From: Psettodes erumei
Taxonomy: Eukaryota; Chordata; Actinopteri; Pleuronectiformes; Psettodidae
NCBI GenBank assembly: GCA_016785225.1
Contig: JAFBJZ010000652.1
Coordinates: 680,001 to 744,000, forward strand
Reading direction: 5' to 3'
Length of the DNA: 64,000 nt
Below the pieces are notes generated by a model that was not told where the DNA came from, did not search any database, and saw nothing but the letters and a program-made list of their open reading frames with translations. A program made the position numbers and the translations under genes. How positions within the stretch are numbered: position 1 is the stretch's first letter; every line of letters begins with the position of its first letter. Positions 23,121-35,577 of this stretch are shown here, one piece after another.

Positions 23121-26100
23121 ATGGAGGCGATCTGGCTCTATCAGTTCCGGCTGATCGTCATCGGGGACTCCACGGTGGGCAAGTCGTGTCTGATCCGGCG
23201 GTTCACGGAGGGCCGCTTCGCCCAGGTGTCGGACCCCACCGTCGGCGTGGACTTCTTCTCGCGCCTGGTGGAGATCGAGCCCGGGAAGCGCATCAAGCTG
23301 CAGATCTGGGACACGGCGGGTCAGGAGCGCTTCAGGTGAGGACAGGGATTAAATTACAGAATAACGCGCGCAGTGCCTGAAATTATTATTATTATTATTA
23401 ACTCCGGCGTTTTTAATAGTTGTTCAAGGGAATATTACATCCTAATTGGTCATGTATTAGATGATCAATTATGGTATTTATTTATTATAAAAGTAAAGTA
23501 TTTACGCCCTTGAGTAAAACGACACTGTAGAATAATCCAAATAACAGAAAAATCGAATAAAGGAATATGTGTTGAAGTATAAAGTAGCATGAAGTATCCT
23601 AAAACTATACTTACCGTACTACTTATCTAATTGTACTTATGTTCCTCCACGTCCTATCCTGTGATATTTAATTATACAGACACTGAGAGGGATAAACATG
23701 TTTCATTTAATTTGTTCACAAAATCATACCCTCATGAAATTAAAAGCGAAACACCTTAATACATCTTGTTAAAGCTAATCCGCCGTGTTTCCGGGTTAAA
23801 AGGTCAGTTTTTCCACATGATAATTAGGATATAATGACTCGCACTGCATGTTCCTGCAAGGCTGAGGAGGAAGCAGGCGGACCGACGAATAAAAAAGAAA
23901 CTCAAATTTCGTCAGATCAAAAACTTTTAAAGGGAAACGTGTCACATGTGGCGATGAACGAAAATGAAGGCGTTGTGGTTTCCCCCCTCACAACAACTGA
24001 GAGACTTCCTTCAGTGAGGCCACCTGACCTCTGACCCAGCCAGACAACCGGATTTTATCACCCAGATCAATAGTGTATCACATTACGACCAGATTAGAAG
24101 GATTAAATATCAGATTAACAGCTGACAAAGGCCGGTAAATGTCAGATAAGAGCTATTTTAGTAAATGAGTAATGTTGAGCTGCACAAAAGCCAATTTTCT
24201 GTCTTTTCTCCACCAGATATCCCAAATTCAGGGACAAACTAAAAGCAAAGAGTCAGAAAGAATCGCACTTCATGTCAGGGAAGTGCTCAGAATTTAAGGA
24301 CGTAGCCCAGAGCTCCTGAAAACTTGAATTGCTGCCTGCGACTAACGTGTTTGCACAAAACAGCGAGCGGTTATTCAAATGAGGCCTGAGGGAGGGGGGG
24401 GGGGCTGAGGGCCCGGGCTGTTCCTCACACCTGAGACGTCGAGCCGGGTCACGTCGTCAGGACTGAGCTCGGACGGGAAATTATCTGTACTCCATTAATA
24501 TGTTGTTATGTATAATATAATTATGTCAAATGCGACAAAATATTAACAAAATCTATTTAGCTGAATTTCATGCCAGGAGTTTTCCCTGTAGATGCAGCTT
24601 AACACACACACACACACACACACACACCTTTACTCATCATCTCGACAGAAGGGGACCGGTCTCACCTGTCAGCATGACTGTCGTCTCCACGGCAACGGTG
24701 ACACCCTCCCGAGACTCCCAAAGGACAAATCACAACTTCCCACCAAATGTGTATCAATCCGCTGTATAAAGTAGTGACCTGACGTTTTTAGATATTTGGC
24801 CTGATTGTTGTGAGAGGACGAGTGTTTGGATCCACCTCCTCCTCCTCCTCTACGCTGATGACGCTGATCTCGCCTTCGTCACCGCTTCATCCTCCCTCCC
24901 GTGAAAAAACACACGCGTGTGCGACTGCGTGCGTCGAAAATCAAACGTGACTCACTCGTCGGTTCTTCTGGTGCTTTGCCGCCCACTCCTCCTCCGTCTC
25001 CGTCGACTTAATCCTCCCCTTAATCCCTCTTTCCTCGCACGTCTCTCTCTCTCTCGCTTTCCTCAAACCTGCGATTTTTCCCTCAGCGTTTCGCCGACAC
25101 TGTGGGGAACATTGACGCCGTGTGAGAGGGCTGTTGTGCGTTTGTGCGCACGTGGGGTGTCAAATCCGGTCAAAGTCGAGCAGCGGATTCGATTTTTCTG
25201 TTTAAAAATCATCTCGGCAAACAAATTCCATCACAATAACTCACCACCGTCGTCTGAGGCCTAATGTTTCACGCTGGACCGTCGCCTCTCAGCATCTAAT
25301 TTGTTCTCAGCTCCTCCATCACGCCTCCCGTCATCGGTTTCTCCATCCGATTCTCCCCTAGATTCATCTCTTATTCCCCTTTTCACCAAATGTTCGCTCA
25401 GTTGATAACAGCGTTTGGCTTCCAGAAGTGCAAATTTGCAAGGAGTGAATTTCTGCGCGTCTGTTAGCACGTTCAGCTAACTATCTCACCGCTAAACAGT
25501 CGGACAGGAAATAAATTAAAATGAATTTATCTTAACTAGACTTATCTTTGTGTCTATCTTATAATAATGGGAGTAACTAGTTCTACTGCAGGACAAGGAG
25601 ACTGTTTCTGCACGGAGGATGCTAACGCTAACCCCTGTGACCTGTCCCGACCTCCTCCGCAGGTCCATCACCCGGGCCTACTACCGTAACTCAGTGGGCG
25701 GGCTCCTCCTGTTCGACATCACCAACCGCCGCTCCTTCCAGAACGTCCACGACTGGCTGGAGGAGGCCCGCAGCCACGTCCAGCCCCACAGCATCGTCTT
25801 CCTGTTGGTCGGCCACAAGTGCGACCTGGAGGCCCAGCGCCAGGTGAGTGCGGCGGGAACCCGAAACTAACGGCGAGCCAGACGCGTTTCTCGTCGGGCC
25901 GCGTTGAGCTGAAAAAGTTGTTGGCGGGGACGGTGGCACACGCAGTTTTATCAAAAGCGTGTAGTTTTAAAAATAACCTACTGATCAATTTTAGATCAGC
26001 ACAAATTTGGATCAAAAGCAAAAGCTCGTGGAGCAAACGCGTCACGGCTGAAAATTCGATATTGCAGGATTACAGCACAACAGTGTGTCCACATTCATGC

Positions 26101-26615
26101 GAAGAAATGTTGAAACGACGAGATTAAAATCAGATTAAAACAGGAAATGATGCAAGGTTTCCCTTCTTAACCACTTCATCCTGATACGATCGTCTCACTC
26201 TCTTCACTTACTTACTGCAGAAGCTTATTTGTTCGTCGCAGCGCCAACAAGTTAACTCTGGTACTTTGGGATAAAACTCAGATTCTGGATTTAAGATTTC
26301 CAAACCTCTTCCCGCTCTCGACCGCTCGGGGGGGGCGGGGCTTTAACCTCACCTCGTCTGATCTTCCAGGTGACCCGCCAGGAGGCGGAGAAGCTGGCGG
26401 GGGCGTACGGGATGCGCTACATCGAGACGTCGGCCCGGGACGCCATCAACGTGGAGCACGCCTTCACCGAGCTGACCAGAGACATCTTCGCCCTGGTGCG
26501 GTCCGGCGACATCACGATCCAGGAGGGCTGGGAGGGCGTGAAGAGCGGCTTCGTCCCCAACGTGGTGCACTCCTCCGAGGAGGTGACCAAGAGCGACCGC
26601 CGCTGTCTCTGCTGA
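23121..26615 (+). CDS. rab39b: rab39b, small GTPase
   Basis: Three exons: 23121-23335, 25663-25843 and 26370-26615. They sum to 642 nt, giving 213 residues, the same length as human RAB39B. The start MEAIWLYQFRLIVIGDST carries the P-loop. DTAGQERF spans the first junction, GHKCD is the NKxD-type motif, and ETSARDA follows. The protein ends RRCLC, a CXC double-geranylgeranylation signal. The N-terminal 71 residues look essentially identical to the mammalian RAB39B form and lack the short insert that RAB39A carries after GRF. RAB39B acts in neuronal vesicle traffic, AMPA-receptor subunit sorting and autophagy; human loss causes X-linked intellectual disability with parkinsonism. The first intron sits at codon position 215, as in human. 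The second intron (25844-26369) has no mammalian counterpart as far as I recall. vbp1 lies next to it, as in human Xq28. Confidence 0.97.
23336..25662 (+). other. rab39b: rab39b intron 1
   Basis: 2.3 kb and AT-rich. A CA tract lies at about 24602-24627 and a CTC run near 24833-24850. No exon is seen inside. Confidence 0.8.
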
Positions 26616-29273
26616 TCTGGAAAGGAGCTGCGAGCGATGGGACTGCAGGTGAAAAGGGGAGGGGAGGATTGGGAGGGCGGCCCGTTTCTTCACACTGAGA
26701 ACATGAGGGGACGTTTGATTCTGATGAGAGGGAGGCAGAGGACGCGTCACACCGGAGGGGACTGCAGACGGGTGGTGCTTTTGTAAAAATCGGTCGGAGG
26801 GGAAGGATCGCAGACGCTCGCTTAACCTGCGAGGGCTCCCACGATTCCACTTGCCTGAACATTCCTCCCGGCAAAGTCTTTTGGTCCCTCGCCCAAACGA
26901 GATGACGCTCTCGACTTCATCCCATCATCTCAGCCCTCCTCCTCCTCCTCCTCCTCCTCTCCTCCTCCGATATGCAATTACACGACCACCATTACGAGCA
27001 CATATCCCAAAAAACTTGGTAGTCGGCACCTTTAGATCAAACCTCCCTTGTTAACAGCTGAGTTTCTGTCGTGCTGACGCCACATTCCACGATCCGGGTC
27101 CAATGGAGGAGCCCCGGGGGTCCTGAACTTACCCAGAGAAGGCAGACCTCCCTGCCACGGCCTTTGTTTTGTGACTGCGTTATTTCTCTGCGGATCAGCT
27201 CAGGCCTCCGGAGCGCTCAATGACATTGACGACACGGTTATTATTCACTGTCATTCTGCTAAACGCGGCACTAAAAAAAAACGCCCGTCCGGCTCCGAGC
27301 GGACTCCTGACGACGTGTACAGCTTAACGGACCGAGGTGGACTCGATGGACTCAGGACTGGACTGACGGAGCCAGAGACAGCCGAGTCCACCTCGCAAGC
27401 GTCACCTGGAGGGAAGTTTAACGCTTTCCAACGTTACAGGTGGACGCGGCGACACCGAATCGGCCACCGCGAGGGGAGAACACGGGGCCGCGGCGTCGCC
27501 GAGCGGGCGCAACAAGTCCAACGAGTGGTTTGACAGTTTTGGGGGGGAAAGCGCGCTAATTCGACTCGACGCCACTCGCTACACGAGAAGCAACCTCCCG
27601 CCATCGGTTAGCTTAGCTTAGCACGAAGGCTGGAGACGCATGAATGTAGAGTGTATGTGGCCGTATTTACTATAATTAACACACTACTGTCACTGAAGAC
27701 ACTGAGAAGGAACAGAAGGAGGCTCGTAGCGTCGTGAGAAATCAAACGTACCTTTAAGTACCTACTGTAATTACCTGGACTTGCATTTACGTTTTTTTGT
27801 TTTTTTTTTGCAGAAGCTCCATTTTAAGCATCTTTCTCCTTCCTCTCTTACAAAACTCAATACTCTGATCTACAATCCCAGATTACTTCCCCACATATAT
27901 TTCTGCTATGATTACTTCTGGGATTTATTTACCCAGTAACCGTTACAGTATCCCTTCTTTTCTTTTACATGAATGTAATCGTAGGGGAAAAGGTGAGATG
28001 TGACCGACAGTTGTTACAGAGGAAACGTGTGAGATTAAGATATTCTCCGGTCGGAGCCTTTTAGGATGAGACGTGATGGGGGATTATTCTGTCGATAATC
28101 CATCTCCGCAGCTCTCCGCGCTGCTGCCGGACGCCCCGTTACCTGCTCCGACACATCTGGTCTCACCTGTGAAACACTAACACGCCTCTGGAGAAGACGA
28201 ACGCCGCTTCTCATCTAAACCACTAAGAACCACGTGACCTCCCGCCTGTTTGATCGGTGCACGAGCCGCCTCAGAGTGAAGACGTGTGCGTTAGCTAGTC
28301 GTTTTAGCAGCTTCAATAAAATCCAGATGTTTGGACTTTTCTCTCCCTTCAAATATTTCGTGCGCTCGTGTTCTCATATTTTAGCTTCCCATTGGCGCCG
28401 AGACTGATCTGAGGCCTGTTCTCTCCGAGGAGCCCGCCGGGTTGTCGAGGCTCCGGAAGCTCAACTGTTGGTGTTTTCTTGGCTTCACTTGAACGCTGCG
28501 GTTTCTGAGTAAAGTCGGCTTTGCTCCGACTCCAGGAACTCAGGAGACGCGACCGAACTTGGAAGCAGAAGGTTTTGGCTGAATTTGCCGTCCGCTTCTC
28601 TCTCTTTTTTTCCCTCCTCCTGCCGCCACAACACGAGCAGCTTCAGGTTTTTGATCTGCGGCTCGGTGCAAATAAAGATGTGAACATTCAGAGAGGCTGT
28701 CAGAGTCTCCCCGGGAGCCGTGAGGGGGTTTTACAGGCACTCGGGCGTGTTTGATTTCTCTAAAGCTGATTTCACGCAGGACGCACGACGTTCGCAACCT
28801 CCAGACCAGCTGAAAACCTGCACTCAGCCGCCACCTTGCAGAGATTCAGACGAGTCTGATTTCACTTTTTAAATCTGTACAAAAACCAAAGTGAAACTGG
28901 CCGTGAGAGAAATAATTCGTCTGAATGTTGCGAGCAACTTTTCCCAAACTGCCGTCTTCTTGGACTTTGCACATTATTTAGGTGAAAGTGAAACCCAGAG
29001 ACGGTGACAGACCCACTACAGTTTAGTCGTTACACTTTTTCCCACTCTGATGTGTAACATGTGTATCAGCGCTGTACTCACATAGCATGCATCTGCAGGG
29101 GGGGGGCACAACTCCTTCCCACCCTCGGTTTGACCTTGTTTGACCTTTCACTTGTTCTTCTGGACCCTCCGAGCTGTACAGACGACACCGTCTCTCCTCT
29201 TCCTCTGCTCTAGTTATCTATCAACAAACTGAAATGTACTAAAAAAAAAACAACAAAAAAAAAATTCAATAAA
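26616..29273 (+). other. rab39b: Probable long rab39b 3' UTR ending at AATAAA 29268-29273
   Basis: No coding exon is seen for 2.6 kb after the stop codon. The first clear poly-A signal in an A-rich context is AATAAA at 29268-29273. A long 3' UTR is known for mammalian RAB39B. The stretch includes one copy of the TTAGCTTAGC dispersed repeat near 27604-27640. The exact 3' end is inferred. Confidence 0.5.
27604..27640 (+). repeat. Copy of a dispersed TTAGCTTAGC repeat
   Basis: Carries GGTTAGCTTAGCTTAGCAC followed by AAGGCTGGAGAC. The same core occurs near 36031-36090 (minus) and 51551-51620 (plus). It resembles a short non-autonomous element common in teleost genomes. Confidence 0.55.
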
Positions 29274-30547
29274 ACGTGACTGGAAAAAGAAACGGTGCCA
29301 CCGTTGATTTCTTCACACACGGGAGAAGAAAGGGAAACTGCTGCTTCCAGTAAACACTTAAAATGTCATTTAGCAGCCACTTAATGAGCTGAGCTCATCA
29401 CACATTCCCAATACTGTTTAGAAAACCATCAGCCAAGTCATATACATATTTTTTAAATAATAGGAATTATCTTTAAGTTAATACAGACATAATTTCGCTT
29501 TGTTTTTTGGATTAATTTATGAAATGTTCTGTTGGTTCCTGTTTTTATTTTCCAAACAATTCAACGAATGAAACGCTTTACATTTAATTTCCTGACACTT
29601 CTATTGCTCTTCTGTCACCTCCTTATCATACCACTATACGACTATTACCAGACTGAGTTTCTATGTCTGTCTCCTGTTTAATCCTAACTCCAACGTGACG
29701 TTTTTAATCCCACCTTTTCCTCGTAACGATCCGGTCAGAAAACAAACACAGGGAGCAGCAGGTCAAGGTCTCATCTCGTCGCCCAAAGTTGTTCTCCTTT
29801 TACTTCATTCATCGTTTAATGAGCACAGTGAGAGACAAATAAATACAGACAGAACAGCGGCAAAAGGGAAGGGGGGGGGCAATGGTGGATCCTTCTGAAC
29901 TAACACAAGTCCTGAAGTCAAGAGAAAAACCAGAACCCCGAGGCAGAGCTGGTTCACATCTCTGGCATCCTACGAGCCTGAAGATGGATTAAAACTGAAA
30001 CCGTGTGTTTTACAAGAGGTCGAGGAAAAGTCCCACGTGTGTGAACGTTATTGCAGGCTGAGAAAAAAAAAAAAAGCCCAGACGTGTCAGGTGTGTAGAG
30101 AGGAAGAGAGACGACGCGAGGGAACCCTCACCCAAGATCTTTAAAAAAAAAAAAGGAACGCACTGAAATCATTCAAACAGAATACAAAAACTGCCCCGTT
30201 GCCTTTTTGTTAGTTTTTACTTGAAAAAATACTTTAAAAAGTAACAAATCAACAGGAAAAAACTGTAGTAGTGGAAGTTTTGAGCTGGACTCGGTAAGAG
30301 GGCGAATTTAAAACACGGCGTGCGCTTGATTTCTTCGGCTTCACGTTATATGGCACCTGCACAAAGCAATCGTGGCGCTTTAAATCAAGTGCACTGCAAC
30401 TTGTATATTGCCATATTTCAAACCCGCCCTCTCCGCGCCGAGGTGAACATACAGATGATTCGGGAGACGGGATCTGTTCTGTTTTCGAAATCGACTAAAG
30501 AGAAGATAGTGAGGCGAAGGGGACGTGTGGACGCCGTCTGGTCGACA
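29274..30547. other. Interval between the rab39b and vbp1 3' ends
   Basis: AT-rich with several poly-A tracts. A candidate vbp1 poly-A signal on the minus strand reads TTTATT on the plus strand at 29544-29549. No exon was recognised. Confidence 0.5.
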
Positions 30548-32193
30548 TTAAGACTTGTCTGCGGATTTGAGGAGGTTTTCTTTGCTCCTTCTCTTCACGT
30601 CCCAGTTGTAGACTCGTGCCATGTCTGAGGAGAGCGGCGAGTTAAGGAGCGAGTTTCACTTCACGGAGCCGTGCGGGGGCGAGCGGGGCTGCGGCGCCGG
30701 AGCCGAACCCACCCGCAGCAGGTACGAACAGAACAATAAATCAACCGTAAGAGCGGGCGTTAACGCTGGAACGTCACGACCAATCAGCAGCAGCGGAAGG
30801 ATACTGACTTCGATGGTGGTGAACTGGTCGCGCAGGAAATCCAGATCCTCCACAAGTGTGTCGAGGTTACGAGAGGCCGTGGACAGGTTCTTCTCCAGCA
30901 GGGCCTGGGCTTCGTCGATGTCGTACTCTAACATGACGTTGGCCTTTTGGAGGGGCGGGCGGGTGGGGGCGACACGAAAGAGAGCTGAGGTCACGGGCAG
31001 CAGGACGGCGAATCAAACGTCTCTGAGCTGACTGGAGCTCTACTCACCCCTAACCATAGACACACTTTGTCGGTGGGCGGCACCAGGGCCTTGCAGTAAA
31101 CATTGTCGGCCAACAGGAAGTGCGTCTCCATGGGGTCCGTGGATTCCTGGGGAAACGAAGAGTGTGAAAACGTCAGTCAAAAAGCGCCAAGAGTCCCGGG
31201 CGCCGCGTGAGGATTTATGGATCTTAGAGCTTTTCAGTTTCTTGCATTATTTAACCTATTAAATAGATTTTGTTCGCAGCACATGAATCTTTAAACCCTC
31301 CGAAGCAGCTACTGAGGAAATTTAAGCTCACAATTTATTTAATTAATATTGTGACCCGAATCAATATCAACTTTCGGAAAAACGACGACCTTACCTTTTT
31401 CTTCTGCATGTGCCGTAGGATTTCTAGCGTCTGTGTTATTTGAGGAATCTGGTTTTTCAACCTAAATATCAAAGAGAAACGAGAAGTTTCAGCCAAGACA
31501 GGAAGTAGTAAGTACGAGTGTTTTCATTGGACTTTAATAGTAAAAAAAGCGACTACAACCTCACATTACACTGTAAATGTTTGTGGATCATGGTACATGT
31601 GTCTTCTGTGTTACCTGAGTTTCTTCTGAGACAGGTTGAGCTCCATGTATTTGTATTTCTGATACTGTTCGTCCAGCCTCCGCAGCACCGTGTCTGCTGT
31701 CTCATTGCCGGGCTGCTTCATGAAAGTCTCCACATCCTCCTGCAACAAGGAAATTTTTTTATAAAAAAGCCCCCAGCAGAGGACAGGACACACCATGAGC
31801 CAAGACATGAGACCAGCGGGACATCTGATCTGCTCTCAAATAATGTAACAGTGATGACAGATGGGGGAAATGATTTAAGATACAGGCGTAGATATGCTAA
31901 TATAAATATTATTGTAACAGAGGATTTTAACGATGAATAAAGAAAAAAAACAGTTTGAAAAGGTCCCGGTGTGTCACTGAGAGTTATCGTCAGGCTGTTG
32001 TATTACTGAATAAGAAAATAGCTGTTGAATGAAAATGAATGGAGGGAGTTCGCGGGCGGCTAACGCTACTTTAAAACGAATCTAAAGCAGAAAAACACGT
32101 TTAAGAATTAAGAGATGTTGAAAATAAGCAGCGGCTGGAGCACCGGCGGTGTGTAATGTCCATAGATGGAGGTGGGCAGCCGCCCTGCCTTCA

Positions 32194-32228
<35 letters not shown>

Positions 32229-32440
32229 CAGAATTAACCGTTAGCTCGCAGCTAGCATGACGCGCCCACAAACCGGCTACGGCCGTGAGGAAAGCCCGCT
32301 TTGTGCCGCCCGAGACCCGAACCCGCGTCACCGGGCGACGGGCTTCGGGGTTCACGCACCACGAACACAGCTTCGGGGATCCCGAGGTGCTTTTTCTTTG
32401 TCGCCTGAGCGGCGTTGCTGTTGTCTCTGGTCGCGGCCAT
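30548..32440 (-). CDS. vbp1: vbp1, prefoldin subunit 3 (von Hippel-Lindau binding protein 1)
   Basis: Six exons: 32440-32360, 31739-31615, 31461-31395, 31146-31048, 30943-30805 and 30624-30548. They sum to 588 nt, giving 195 residues against 197 in human, with every phase matching. The start is MAATRDNSNAAQATKKKHLG. Family landmarks are FMKQPGNETADTVL, QKYKYMELNLSQKK, DKVCLWLGANVMLEYDIDEA and ARVYNWDVKRR. It is an alpha-type subunit of the hexameric prefoldin chaperone. Two helical coiled-coil arms flank a beta-hairpin, and the complex hands nascent actin and tubulin to the CCT chaperonin in the cytosol. It also binds the VHL tumour suppressor. Exon 5 uses a GTATCC donor. The tail (SKENLLKSADKS) differs from mammals, as is common. 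It is convergent with rab39b and keeps that vertebrate linkage. Confidence 0.97.
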
Positions 32441-33432
32441 CTTGGAGAGACAGGCTGCTCCTTCCTTCCTCAGGAACGAGCGGCGGCGCCTGAAGAGGGG
32501 AGGAAGGCTCTGCCGCCCCCAGCGGCCGCGCAGCGCAACTGCAACGACAAAACTCCACTACCCAGAATTCCGAGCGGCCCCCCCTCCCCACAAAATACCC
32601 AGAATGCAACGCTCCAAAAGGCGCGATAGGATTAATTTAACACAACCATTTAATTTCATATAAAAAACGATAAATTTAAAAAATGAAAATAAAAATATTT
32701 TAAAAACCCGCTTCATTTCCGGATTAACTGAGTAATAGTCGAGGTTTAATTGTAGATTAGCAGATTTCCATGTCCGATGAGCTCATGCAGCACGGTTTGC
32801 TAATGTTTGAGTATTTTTAAAAATCCTTATAGGGTTTGGAAAAAGCATGTCAGTCATAATATTCTTGACAGATTGAAAGCCTTGTTTTATCATCGAGGTT
32901 TAAATTAGTCATGAGCCCAACGCCTCCCAAATACAGATGTAATGTCTAAATAATTAATTCAACAAAGTTCACTTCAGCTTTCCCACACCTCTCTAAATGA
33001 AGAAACCAAACTTGAGACAAACCTCCCAGCATGCATTGTTAGAGCTAAAACCCTCCGGAGATTCTTCTTTTTCTGCCGTTTGAGGGAAACAGACATGACG
33101 TAAACTTGCTGTGGGTGTTGAATACATGTAAAAGGGTGACGGTGGTTTCTTTATTTGATCATGAAAACATTGCTGACCTGGATGGTGACTTTTTGTAATA
33201 ACTTTTCCAGTCAAACAAACTTGATCTTATGTCAGTTGTGGAAAAAAATGACCTCAGTGTGTCTTCTCAAATTTAGCTGACTTTATTTTTTAGCCCGGGT
33301 ACTTTAAGTTAAAACAACTACTTTTATTTTTTCAACAACAATGTATTGTTTTGAAATTGTAAGCTTAGTAATAACAGTTTTCCTATGAGAGTGAAAACGT
33401 TAAGGCTCGTATTGGTGTATCGCTGTGGAAGA
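32441..33432. other. vbp1 5' flank and TRIM gene 1 3' flank
   Basis: 32441-32560 is GC-rich and probably includes the vbp1 promoter. 32640-33380 is AT-rich. A minus-strand AATAAA (plus TTTATT at 33282-33287) about 150 bases beyond the TRIM gene 1 stop is a plausible poly-A signal. Confidence 0.5.
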
Positions 33433-35577
33433 CTACACCTCGTGATTGACAGCTGTGATAACCAACGGCGCCGTGTTCTTCCCGTCATCACAAACGCCTG
33501 GACTGAAGAAGGGGAAGAGCCGCTCAGTGAACAAACACCCGGTGAAAGTGTAGATGTGAGACCTGTTCTCCACGTCGAAGAACGACACCGTCCCCTCCTC
33601 GTAATCCGTGAACACGCCGACGGTCTGCGGCTTCTCCCTGAGAGGGAGACGCACCGAGGGGGAGACCAGGGCGCGGTACTCGTCGCCGTTCCTCAGCCGC
33701 ACCGTCCAGTAGCCGTTCTTTGGCTTGGAGGTGATCATCCCCTTCCTGTTGACGGACTCTCTGACCACGCCCAGGTCCCAGAAGGTCTTCGCACCCACCG
33801 CCACCTGATGGACGACACAGGACAATATTAAAACGTGCACAGCATACGAGTTTATTTCCCTAAACCTAAAAGTCTTTCAAGTATCTGAAGAAACCCACCT
33901 GGAAGTAGAACCTCCCGGACAGGAAGCCCCTCTTGGCCAGAACGCAGATGACGGGGTCAAAGCGCTGGGGGATGTCGGGAACGACGTGCAGCAGCTCGCC
34001 GCGGCCCGCCTGCTTCCCGTCAGCTGACAGGACGATGTTCGGGTGGGCGGTGTCCGGGTCGAGAACCACATCGACTGCGGAGAAACTCGGTCAATGCTGC
34101 TGTCAGCCACAGTGCTACCTCAAAACGGCAGCAGTGGAGATCTGACAGTGGAGACCATACCTGCATATTTCTGCATCCTCTTCATCTCTGCCAAAATAAT
34201 AATAATAAAAAAAAGATCAGAATTAGACGAACGAGGCACGAAGCGTCTTGAGCACCAACGACCAGGGTCCCTTCACCTTCTTTCTTCAGGTCGTGCAGTT
34301 CATCCTTCAGGGTGACATCCACCTTTGACAGCGCTCTCCTCACCGTCCCCACGCAGAGTTCAGGGTGGATGATCTCCGTCCACTCTCTGGTGGGTGGAGG
34401 TGACGTAAGGGAGGGCAACCTCTGAGACAAAGACAAAGCAGTGAAAAGTTTCAGTAAGAATATATATAGATAGTGCGTGTAGAGCACCGATTTCAACTGG
34501 TTTTAACCTGTAGGAGGTGCAGGTGGTCCTCCGTGTTCCCCAGCTCCTCCAGCTCGGTGTTTCTCCTCCTCAGCTCCCCGATCTCCTGCTGCAGCTCGGC
34601 GATGAGCTCCTCTGCCCTCCTCTCCGCAGCTTTCTGCTTCTCCTCGATGTCGGCGTTGACTTCGGCCTGCCGCTCCTCGATGGAGCGAATCAGGAGGTGA
34701 AGAGGCGGTCGCTCTCCTTCGCCTCCCTCTCTGCACTCGCCTGGACATGAAAAAGGAGAAGACATCTCCTCATATAAACGTTTCTCCGCGTGTGGCCAAC
34801 TAAAGAACCGATAATGACAGCACAACTCACCGCGCTGAGCTTCACGCAGCTTTTGATCTCCTCTACTTTGCTCAGCCGGTCCTGGATCAGCTGCTCAAAA
34901 TCTGCCATGGTCGTCTTCATTTGGATCTAAACGTGCAGAAAAGAAGAAGAAAAGACAAAGACTGGCCATGTGGAAGACTTTTCCATTTGAACCCTCGTAG
35001 CGGCGTATTCTCCACGCACCTTCCTCTCCTCGCACTCCTCCACGATGGTGACGGCCCGGTGATCCTTGTGCTCGGTCTCGGTGCAGAACCGGCACACGCA
35101 CTTCTGCTCGTCCCTGCAGAACATCTCCAGCAGCCGCTCGTGCTTCTCGCACATCCTGTCCTGCAGGTTGGTCACGGGCTCGATCAGCTTGTGCAGCTTC
35201 AGGGCGGACACCCTGTGGTGGGGCTCCAGGTGGGCGCCGCAGTACGACGTCAGGCACACCAGGCACGACTTCAGGGCCCTCACCTGCAGGCAGGCGGTGG
35301 AGCAGACGTCGCAAACCACCTCGCCCGGCTGGGCCGAGGCCGCGGAGCAGACGGTCATCCTTCGGAACGTGTCCGCCAGCTCCTTGAAGGCGGCGTTGAT
35401 GCTCAGCTCAGGCCGAGGGGCGAAGGGTTTGTCGCAGGCGGGGCACTGGCAGACGTCGCTGCTGTCCCACGCCGCCTGGATGCAAGCTTGGCAGAAGTTG
35501 TGTCCGCAGGGAGTGGTGACCGGGTCGGTGAACACCTGCTGACAGATGGCGCACTGGAACTGTTTCTCTGGGAGCAT
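33433..35577 (-). CDS. btr: btr-type TRIM ubiquitin ligase 1 (RING, two B-boxes, coiled coil, PRY-SPRY), with a frameshift
   Basis: Seven exons: 35577-35020, 34926-34831, 34740-34508, 34421-34277, 34187-34161, 34074-33899 and 33804-33433. The start MLPEKQFQCAICQQVF opens a C3HC4 RING, roughly residues 9-50. B-box 1 (CDVCSTACLQ) and B-box 2 (CEKHERLLEMFC) follow, then a coiled coil, then PRY-SPRY (LDPDTAHPNIVL; FYFQVAVGAKTFWDLGVVRES). The layout and sequence match the fish bloodthirsty-related family. These are E3 ubiquitin ligases, some linked to antiviral signalling and one to red-cell development. Exon 3 is 233 nt where genes 2 and 3 have 234. Reading in phase reaches TGA after ESDRLFTS at about 34694-34696, and the conserved LIRSIEERQAEV continues in the next frame. 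With one more base the product would be 535 residues. It may be a recent pseudogene, a polymorphism or an assembly error, since everything else is intact. Confidence 0.85.

Noticed and set aside
23121..26615. Assignment to rab39a
   Set aside because: The short insert after GRF found in RAB39A is absent, and the start MEAIWLYQF, the end RRCLC and the vbp1 linkage fit RAB39B.
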